A DNA stretch of 64,000 nt from Caprella mutica (lineage: Eukaryota > Arthropoda > Malacostraca > Amphipoda > Caprellidae). Of this stretch, positions 55,960 through 64,000 are shown piece after piece. The translations under genes and the position numbers were made by a program. Location: the NCBI GenBank assembly GCA_947561585.1, contig CANNZV010002470.1, positions 89,741-153,740 of the forward strand. Direction: 5' to 3'. The notes under the pieces were generated by a model. It did no database searches, was not told the origin of the DNA, and saw only the letters and a program-made list of their open reading frames with translations. Position 1 is the stretch's first letter; every line of letters begins with the position of its first letter.

Positions 55960-56440
55960 AATTCACCGAAGATCATCGAAGAAATGTCCGCTATTATTCG
56001 AGGAAGATGAGTCTGTCGTAACTCAGCGATCTTCATCGAAGACGTGTCTGCTATAATTCATTCCTGGAATAATTAGGGGACGATGTGTCTATCATAACGC
56101 GTCGATGATCATCGAAGACATACCTGCTGTAATTCAGGGAAGATGAGTCTTCCATAACTTGTCGAAGATACATCTATGAGCTGCCTGCTGTAATTCAGGG
56201 AAGATAAGTCTTCTATAACTCACCGAAGATACATCTATGAGCTGCCTGCTGTAATTCAGGGAAGATGAGTATTCCATAACTCACCGAAGATGCATCTATG
56301 AGCTGCCTACTGTAATTCGGAGAAGTTGAGTCTTCCATAACTCGCCGAAGATACATCTATGAGCTGCCTACTGTAATTCAGGGGAGTTGAGTCTTCCATA
56401 ACTCGCCGAAGATTCATCGAAGAAATCTCCTCTTTAATTC
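55960..56440. repeat. 61-bp degenerate tandem array
   Basis: agctgcctgctgtaattcag-type text recurs with a 61-bp step (56181, 56242, 56303, 56364), each copy followed by ggaagatgagtcttccataa and cgccgaagatacatctatg. Left copies are more diverged. Confidence 0.85.
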
Positions 56441-56579
56441 GAGGAAGTAGAATCAACTATGATTCGTTGAAGATCATTCGATAATCCTCTACAGTCAATC
56501 GCCGGTGATGATTTATCGACAATTTATCGGTGTTTCGTCTACGTTTTATTCTCTCTGCCATAAACGCTCTTAAATCCTA

Positions 56580-57930
56580 CAAGACACTCTCTTAAATTTT
56601 ATCTGGGTATGAATTGTGAACTGTATTAATATCATTTTCCATTATACAAGTTGTCATGGGATCCCTGTGCAACCCAGGTTATATCATTAGTTATTATGGT
56701 AAAGACTATTACCATGCAATGATCGTACAGTTTGTTTATATAAGTTGGTACACAGAAATCTCACTAAAAAAAGGAAAACAATTAAATGAAACTGTTTATA
56801 TTGGTGGTTAATAAAGATTAAAAAATATTGTGGAGGGTACAAAGAAATGAGAAGTGGTATACGTTATAGGATAGGGGATAAAGATTACCCTTATTGCCTT
56901 AAACGTAAGTATAAGGGGACCAGCTGTAACATATAGAAAACACCAAAAGAAATGAAAATATAAATTGACATTAGACTAAATATTATATATAAACTATAAA
57001 AAAGATATTAATAAACTATAAATAAACTGTAAATAAACTGTTGCTTTAAAATTAAACAAATAATCACTTACATGCATTGTTTAACTTTCATTCAAACTAA
57101 ACAAATTTAGGACTATATGTAACAGGTATAATTTCAAAGTTATGGACCACGTGATTAAATATTAGAACTTCTTTCGCTCACAAGCGTTATCTAAATGAAG
57201 GTATTTTTTCCTTTCATTTAAATAAATTATTATCTATCTCCTTTCCAGGTGATTATTAAGCTATGTATTACTGGGAGTGAAATTAAGGGTCCTGGAAATT
57301 GCACCCATTATAAAGTGTATGTATATTAGTACGAAAATTGCTACTATGAAGTATTGTATTTTTGGTAAAATTGAATACAACATCCATATAAGTACCATCG
57401 AAATAGACTTTCTTAATAATGATTTTTTTAGAATGCCTTGTGTATTATAGAATGGAGAATTTATAATGTAAACTCTCATATTTAAGTCTCCTCAAGATTT
57501 TTTCTTATTATATATATTATTTTCAAACAGGAGAAATGAAAAGAATTACCGTAGGCTTTGCAGCTGCTTATAATTACTTCATGATGATTTTTAGAATTAT
57601 TAATTTGTTGATGCTTTTATAATATCCTAAAAATAACCGATTGAATCAATTTGAGAAATTAATATGTAAAATCATTACAAAATACTTTAACCAAGCAAAT
57701 TGGGTATAGAGTTATATTCAATAAATACACGAAAATTGAGTAAATTAATACTCAATGCTGTATGTACATGCACCCAAATACCTTTAATTCTCAAAATAAA
57801 TGATGTTCCAGCAGCAAGTACGTGCCACGAATAGCTAATAGCGAATATTGCGGAGGTGCTAGTAGATTGGGAGAGAGTCGTTTAATTATAATCTAGTTCA
57901 AACAAGGATACAAAAGATTGGTAGTTTGTT
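56580..57930. other. Gene-free AT-rich stretch
   Basis: Nothing recognisable; a 72-codon minus-strand frame at 57261-57479 has no motif. Confidence 0.4.
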
Positions 57931-57934
57931 GTGG

Positions 57935-58200
57935 TCAGAAAATGTCATATTAGTGTCGTAAGCATAAATGAGGTAATACCCAATTCTTCAGAAATCACAG
58001 ATACATTACTGATCTATAATAGGAAGAGCATCGAGCCAAGCACACTTCCTTGAGGTACTTCCATGGCACGAAGCGAGCATATGACTATAAAAAGTGCTTA
58101 ACAAATCGCACGCAATGTGACCAATTGCAAAGGATACTATTATTACACTGTGTCAAATTCTCTTGATGCCTATTTTCACAAGCTTTCAGTGCCTCATTGA
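57935..58200 (-). pseudogene. Reverse-transcriptase remnant of a non-LTR retrotransposon
   Basis: Minus strand, in shifting frames: REFDTV at about 58163-58146 (motif A, F-D-x-V), EVPQGSVLGSMLFLL at about 58070-58025 (the conserved P-Q-G-S-V-L-G motif), then IYAYDTNMTF at about 57980-57950 (the Y-A-D-D catalytic box with the first Asp changed to Tyr). Motifs A and PQGSVLG are about 35 codons apart, shorter than the usual spacing, so there is an internal deletion. Stops and shifts make it dead. Jockey/CR1-like by motif wording. Confidence 0.75.
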
Positions 58201-58204
58201 ATTT

Positions 58205-59066
58205 TTCTCATATTCTGGAAAAATAAATATTTCATCAGATATATTATTATTAGCCATTAATTTCTGACATATCTTGCTCTAGAAACAAAAATTTATTGGG
58301 TGCATATATTCGTCTACTCTGAACATTAAACCAGACTAAAATTAGGAATATCACTAGAATAGCATTGTACAAAATAAACAATAGAATTTAAAATTAATTA
58401 TCTTCAGATCTGATCTTGCCATAAGTAATTAAACTAACATTTTAATTATACGAAAGCTCAAATTATTTAATTAAAAATAATAAATTAGTCTAAAAATTGC
58501 AATTATAAGAGTTTAAACGATAATTAAAAGTGCAAGATACGATAGCTCAAAAAGTCTACGGATAATTTACATAATTTTCATAAATAATACATTTGGCTTG
58601 ACGTCAATATTAAATTAGGGTTCATCAAAACCAGAAATTTATCATTCATATTATATAGTAAATGCTCATGAAAAGTACCCATTATTAACCATAAGCAAAA
58701 ATAAGATTATTTTAAGTTTATTAAACTGAAACTATATACAACTATTCAAATTATGAAGTAACCATTAAGGTCATTGGAATATAAATGTATGATAATTTAT
58801 TTGCATTGTATGTTATATTTTTAATACTTTTGTATTTTTAATTAATTCCAATGGCTTTTCTCCTAGTTTGAATTAAACTGTTTTATCCCATGTTTTTATT
58901 CATAAAATTTCTGTACTCAAAAAAACGTGGGCTTCTCTGGAATAGTAACAAATAGTTCAAACTGACTCATCTCTCTGACTATCATTATACCTGTCATCTG
59001 TCAGTATGTCAGTCATAAAACCTGTCAGCCATAAGTGTGTCAGTTGTTCTAACCATCAGCCTTCTG
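58205..59066. other. Gene-free AT-rich stretch
   Basis: Mostly unique. From 58985 the phrase tgtcagt with cataa and cata variants repeats loosely and continues on both sides of the next element. Confidence 0.4.
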
Positions 59067-59082
59067 TAAGTCGGTCATACTG

Positions 59083-59273
59083 TACGAGCAGTTAAAACGC
59101 CGTGTTTTCTCTGCCCAGTTTATGCCTCTCCAATTAATCACGGTTAAATGAACGGAAAGCAAATTTGCAGTCTACATACTGGCCGTTTTCCATTCATTTA
59201 AGCGTGATTAATTGAAGATGCGTAATCTGGGTGGCGAAAACGCGACGTTTAATCTGCTAAAATAGAATAGGAC
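59083..59273. mobile_element. Fold-back MITE, family 5 (copy b)
   Basis: Arms gagcagttaaaacgccgtg and cgcgacgtttaatctgct, with caattaatcacggttaaatg facing cgtgattaattgaag. Homologous to 49151-49349. The flanks taagtcggtcatac at 59067 and 59274 are direct repeats of 14 bp, but the surrounding text is itself repetitive. Confidence 0.75.
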
Positions 59274-59289
59274 TAAGTCGGTCATACCT

Positions 59290-60228
59290 GTCATACGTCT
59301 GTGTGTCAGTGGTCATCATAACTTTCTTCCATCTACCATGTATCAGTCCCTTGCGCTCGATGCATGATTTACAGTTATTATAATTGTAATACAGTGAGAG
59401 TGGTACAAGCACAAGAATATAAAAAGTAGCTATACAAGTTACTTAAGTACACATTCAATCATATGCCAGATTGTTGTTGGTCTTGTTCTGGCTCTATACT
59501 ATATTCTCTATTGTTATTATATATTTTTGTCCTATTTTGATAAGTTATATAGTATATACCAATTATGGTTTTGATGATAATTGTTAGAGCTTCTTTAGCT
59601 TCGTGCGACAATATGTGACAAGAAATTATATAAATAAAGCTTAATGAATTTCAATCCTCATCGTCTGTGAGCTAAACATGGTGATCTGGTCCTTATGTTG
59701 AATGAGCTAAATTATTGCTTCATGTATTATACTTCACTGAAAGCTGATTAAATTCTACTAACAATGGTCTGGTATATTTTGGTGGATATTTGAGAGGGTG
59801 AGATGTAGCTGTGTATGTTAAAATTATTTACGATTCAAATGTTATGACCTCAATTGAGTATTTCAAATATTATTGAGTTACTTGAGATATAAAATCGCAA
59901 CTTGAATTACTTAATTGAATTGTTTACAAGTCTCCTATACGGCTCCTAATCGTCAATTCTGTGGTGAACACATGAATGTTATTCCCTCGAGTGTAACATT
60001 GCACAAGATAATTTTAACTCGAGACTTTATTTACAACTTATTCATGTATGATTATCGGTATGTCAGACAATTTCTAGATTTAGTTAGAAGTTCTCATTTC
60101 TGCTACTAGGATCACTAATAGAACTAGTCAATCTACTAGTCAATCACTAATAGATAATATTTTCATCACATAATAAATTCGTAAAAGGTTGTTCATTCTA
60201 GGTTGTATATCTATTTAGAATCTAATAA
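59290..60228. other. Gene-free stretch
   Basis: No supportable gene; a 64-codon frame at 59915-60109 has no motif I recognise, although its position just upstream of the reverse-transcriptase remnant would suit eroded retrotransposon sequence. Confidence 0.35.
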
Positions 60229-60229
60229 A

Positions 60230-60478
60230 ATAATGTTCAGTTTTAGAAGAGATATGTCTTCATCAAATGCTTGTATATTTTTGTCAGATGAATATTTATA
60301 GATAACCTGAAAATGGCAATTTAGTATTCACCCTGTTCCTAAACTTTAGAAAATCGTTTGATTGTATTGAACATTCTACATTTTTATATAAATTAAGAAA
60401 TTATGGTATATTAGAGATACTGAGACTGAAATTGTTTGGGTTTTTTATATGTATACGCGTGTATATAATGGGGTTACA
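60230..60478 (+). pseudogene. Reverse-transcriptase remnant running into a tandem array
   Basis: FSFRRDMSSSNACIF (60239 onward) resembles the Y-G-F-R-x-x-x-S-T-x-x-A segment of non-LTR reverse transcriptases. One frame over, VFTLFLNFRKSFDCIEHS (60330-60390) matches motif A (F-D-C-I), then YKLRNYGILEIL follows as expected. At 60478, exactly where the palm domain should continue, the sequence becomes a ccgaatta tandem array. Stops and shifts show it is not functional. Confidence 0.75.
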
Positions 60479-61300
60479 CTAAATACCGAATTATACCGAA
60501 TTACACCGAATTATACCGAATTACACCGAATTATACCGAATTACACCGAATTATACCGAATTACACTATACTCAATACCGAATTACACCGAATTATACCG
60601 AATTACACTATACTCAATACCGAATTATACCGAATTACACCGAATTATACCGAATTACACTATACTCAATACCGAATTATACCGAATTACACTGAATTAT
60701 ACCGAATTACACTATACTCAATACCGAATTATACCGAATTACACCGAATTATACCGAATTACACTATACTCAATACCGAATTACACCGAATTATACCGAA
60801 TTACACTATACTCAATACCGAATTACACCGAATTATACCGAATTACACCGAATTATACCAAATTACACTATACTCAGTACCGAATTATTCCGAATTACAC
60901 CGAATTATACCGAATTACACTATACTCAATACCGAATTACGCCGAATTATACCGAATTACACTATACTCAATACCGAATTACACCGAATTATACCGAATT
61001 ACACTATACTCAATACCGAATTATACCGAATTACACTGAATTATACCGAATTACACTATACTCAAAACCGAATTATACCGAATTACACCGAATTACACTA
61101 TACTCAATACCGAATTACACCGAATTATACCGAATTACACTATACTCAATACCGAATTACACTATATTACACAATAATCAATACCGAATTATACCGAATT
61201 ACACTATATTACACAATAATCAATACCGAATTACACCAAATTATACCGAATTACACATAATTATACCGAATAACACTACACTGATTACCGAATTACACCT
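60478..61300. repeat. 10-bp based tandem array with a higher-order unit
   Basis: The basic 10-bp words accgaattac and accgaattat alternate, and blocks are separated by actatactcaat. The array is 820 bp. In one frame it reads as a long NYTELYRIT-like string that stays open by chance of the repeat; this is not a gene. Confidence 0.95.
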
Positions 61301-61420
61301 AATTTTATCCTTGATCATTGGTCAGGTTTTTCGATATTAATTTAAAGTTATTACACTGCAATGATTATGGGCAATTAGGCTTCACAGCATTATCATTATC
61401 AAAATGTATGGTTACTATCT

Positions 61421-61816
61421 ATTAGTCCGACACCCCATTAGTCCGACAATTTGGTAGTTTATTACTGATTTAACATAAAATTTATATGTCGTCCTGCCCG
61501 GTTATTAAATAATCAATAAGTGTGCAGTACAACTAGCGGATACAAAAAAACTACATCAAATGATGAAATCGAATGAGGGACAGCTTTTAATAATATTAGA
61601 ATAAATTAGATAGAAATACATATAACATTAGAAAAATGAAATTAAGGAAAATTACTGAATTGTTTATATAAGTTATGTAAATATTATATGTATATATGTA
61701 GTCTAGTACCTATACCTATTTAATTATAATTTTTATTTCAATCGAAAAATAAAACGAGAAATAATAATACAGAAAGATGTAACTGTCGGACTGACTATTG
61801 GGGTGTCGGACTTTTG
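61421..61816. mobile_element. Fold-back element with repeated ends, core type 2 (copy b)
   Basis: Left end: two 16-bp units, attagtccgacacccc and attagtccgacaattt. Right end: the reverse, aactgtcggac and ggggtgtcggactttt. The core at 61490-61555 contains gtcctgcccggttatt, aagtgtgcagtacaac and tagcggataca, matching in order the cores at 33095 and (reversed) 63240 and 63745. Confidence 0.75.
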
Positions 61817-62770
61817 AGACGTCCCCAAAATGTATTAAGTTTTAATTTCTATAGAATTTTATTTGAAAAATTTAGCCCTCTCACTACGAATTAGACATAT
61901 ATGTCCCAGCATTTTAATATGTAACTTTTAATTGACAAAATTAAAAATACGTAAATTTTTTTACATCAAAATGCTTCAATTGAGCTCTGTCAAGGGGCTG
62001 TATCCTGAAACTGTCTGTGGTGAATGGAAAATGAAGGGGGCCCGAACTGTTGTAATTAGGATTATGCAATAATTATGCATTGTCTTTTTTTCATTTTTAC
62101 CATGTTCATCATTTTTAATACTTACTACTCGCAGTTTTAGAGGATAACGCTAGAGTAATACTCTTCAACTATACGAGGTCTTAGATTTTATGTAAGGTTT
62201 CATTAAGTATCACCTCTTCATTTTCCTCTTCCATCCGTGTGAGTGCAGCCACCAGTGCTTGTGTCCCGTTTCGTCACATTCCTTGGTAAGTGACGGCATT
62301 CACGGAGTAGCTTTTCTGAATCCATGAGCTTTGTCACCGACGGTGGTTGGTGACTTTGTTCATGGAGCCATTTTCCTTTCTGACTGCTTCTTCCAGTTCC
62401 TTGTATTTAATTTCCTTTTGACGTCAACGATATGGTCGAAGCAGACATTTAACCCCTACTAAAATTTGCTAAACTTTATGAACCTATAATAAATATTGGT
62501 AAAAATCAATAAATATTTATACGTAATTATTAATAAATCGTAGTGAATTTAGTATCAATAAATTACATTTTTAAACTCTACACAACAATTTCACTTTTCA
62601 AAATAAGGAATTCTTTTCTTGTACTTTTATATATATATATTTTCTTTGTCTAACGCACCTGTTTCAGACTTTCAGCTGAAATATATCCCTTATCCTTATT
62701 TATAATAGTAGTATAGTAAATATTAATTTTCTAACCAATATAAAATCTAAATTATTTGTTCCAATAAATC
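61817..62770. other. Gene-free stretch
   Basis: Nothing recognisable. Confidence 0.4.
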
Positions 62771-62774
62771 TTGT

Positions 62775-63248
62775 GTCAGCTGAAGACTTTGAGGTCAAAG
62801 GTCAAGATTAAGAGAGTAAATGCTATATTTTTCATCTAAAACGTTAAATTAAAAAAAAATTGTACACCTAAGAAGATTGCCTAGCTTATTTGAACGAATA
62901 ACCTGTTATATTGTTAGATTTCGGGAGCAATCAGGTCAAAGGTTAAAGATCAAGGTCAAGGCCATTTGTAGCTCAAGAACTCGAAAAGTTTTAACCAAAT
63001 TGTCTGAAATTTGATGGGACGATTGGTCAATGTCCAGGAACCATCTGGTAGAATTTTGGAAGCGATCCGGTCAAAGGTCAAGGTCAAGGTCATTTATAAC
63101 TCAATAACTCGAAAAGTATTCAATCAAATTGTCTGAAACTTGGTGGGACGATTGGTCAATGTCCAGTTACCAGTTTATTAGACTTTGGGAGAGAACGGGT
63201 CAGTGCGGCGGCGAAGGTATGTGCTCTAACGAGTGCACGTAATCTAGT
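62775..63248 (+). mobile_element. Helitron-like repeat, 3' part (copy b)
   Basis: Carries two or three modules of ggtcaaggtcatttataac then tgaaa(c/t)ttggtgggacgatt and gtcaatgtccag, and ends ctaacgagtgcacgtaatctagt. It is the same family as 53590-54000. CTAGT at 63244-63248 abuts the start of a core type 2 element. Confidence 0.6.
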
Positions 63249-63620
63249 TTAGCTTGTTGTATACAGTAGTTTGTTTAAATACACACTGCTTGTTTAATTA
63301 CATAGCAGGGGGGTTTGGAGGTGGCACACCCCGGTCCCCCCCCCCCTGCTCATATACCTACACATATATTTTAATAACTCCTTTAAGAAAATTCATAAAA
63401 ATAAATTAGGTTACTTTCCTTTCTCTTGCTATAATGTCTAGTAATAAATATTATACAGTATCTTAAAATTAAGAAAAAAATTAGGGCTTTTAACCGGGGG
63501 AAGGGGGCTTACTATTTGGTAGCTAACTAATACTCTATAACTACCAAGGTTAGTTAGTTCGTTTCCCTATATAGAAGAGAGGGGCTTATATCTTGGGGGG
63601 GGGGTTATGTCGGGGTACGG
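63249..63620. mobile_element. Core type 2 element (copy c), G/C-run arms
   Basis: The core at 63250-63312 (ttgttgtatacagtagtttg, then acacactgctt and catagcagggggg) matches the copy at 63745. It is followed by ggtccccccccccctgctca and acatatattttaa, and then G-rich text at 63490-63610. The left boundary is the Helitron-like end at 63248, so the left arm may be missing. Confidence 0.6.
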
Positions 63621-63624
63621 GTCA

Positions 63625-63975
63625 AGAGCCCCCCCCCCCTTGGTAATGAGCCCCCCCAGTAATGAACCCCCCCCTCTCTGTTTTTAATCCTTATTTACTT
63701 AGTTAAATAAATGAAGAACTACTTAGATAGAAATAACTGAGAGTTGCTAATGTAGTTTGTTGCATACGCTAGTTTGTTGTACTGCACACTTCATGATTAA
63801 TGACCTGGCAGGGAGGTTCGAGGGGCGGCACGGCCCCTGATATACATATATTTTATGTTTAAACAATAATGAACTACAAAAGTGAAAATAAGTATTAAAA
63901 ACAGGGGGGGATCCTGACCGGGGGGTGGGGGGGCTCTTGTCAGGGGGGGGGGTCTTATGAGCTACACCCGCGCCG
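63625..63975. mobile_element. Core type 2 element (copy d), inverted C/G-run arms
   Basis: The left arm (63620-63677) carries gtcaagagcccccc, ggtaatgagcccccc and cagtaatgaacccccc. The right arm (63903-63965) carries the reverse, ggggggctcttgtcagg and ggggtcttatgagc. Core 63745-63835: tagtttgttgcatacgctag, gtactgcacacttcatg, cctggcagggagg. The arms differ entirely in sequence from those of the element at 61421 although the cores are related. Confidence 0.7.
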
Positions 63976-64000
63976 TTATGTCATGTAGGGGTTCGTGTAC

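Noticed and set aside
60449..61039. 196-codon frame of IPNYTELYR repeats
   Set aside because: Translation of the ccgaatta array; its only non-repeat part is the end of a dead reverse transcriptase.
63320..63970. C and G runs as telomere or rDNA-like sequence
   Set aside because: Run lengths are irregular and no telomeric hexamer or pentamer is present; they are better explained as arms of fold-back elements.

Overview
The window looks like AT-rich, repeat-loaded nuclear DNA of an animal, most probably an insect; a sap-feeding bug is only a guess. The evidence is: introns of about 80 bp with GT-AG ends, a secreted-protein gene with a metazoan polyadenylation signal, remnants of non-LTR retrotransposons, a mariner-like transposase tail, Helitron-like ends, and dozens of short fold-back (MITE-like) elements. 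There is no bacterial-type operon, rRNA or CRISPR array. One 369-base assembly gap (N) lies at 7071-7439.

Only one gene is convincing. It lies on the minus strand at 43605-33675, has three exons, and should encode a protein of about 3256 residues: signal peptide, a short unique N-terminal domain, about 2800 residues of Gly/Thr octapeptide repeat, a hydrophobic segment, and a His-rich C-terminal region of seven-residue repeats. The long open frame on the opposite strand and the open third frame are shadows of the 24-bp repeat. Several weaker coding hints are also listed: exon-like pieces on the plus strand between 19.9 and 27.3 kb, and a frameshifted coding remnant near 45.1 kb.

Layout. 0-10.8 kb: five tandem arrays (19, 32/27, 33 and 20 bp units) mixed with fold-back elements. 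10.8-17.8 kb: a 7-kb satellite of a 17-bp unit with nested higher-order periods. 17.9-21.3 kb: a large nested palindrome and a second array of the 32-bp unit already seen at 5.3-6.1 kb. 21.3-33.6 kb: mostly unique AT-rich DNA with MITEs and a mariner-like element. 33.6-43.7 kb: the giant repeat-protein gene. 43.7-51.1 kb: palindromes, a hAT-like end, and a 1.4-kb fold-back element with 16-bp repeats at its end. 51.4-53 kb: a non-LTR endonuclease remnant split by a 29-bp array. 53.5-56.5 kb: Helitron-like and fold-back sequence, a tRNA-like SINE remnant and a 61-bp array. 57.9-61.3 kb: two reverse-transcriptase remnants, one running straight into an 820-bp array. 61.4-64 kb: fold-back elements sharing a core and ending in homopolymer-rich arms.

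Two themes stand out. First, tandem repetition dominates at every scale, and indels in several arrays fall on whole repeat units. Second, there appears to be a class of fold-back elements whose ends are short direct repeats in inverted arms, and whose inner cores are shared between copies whose end repeats differ. This is the best candidate here for something not well described. All comparisons were made by eye, without alignment or database search.
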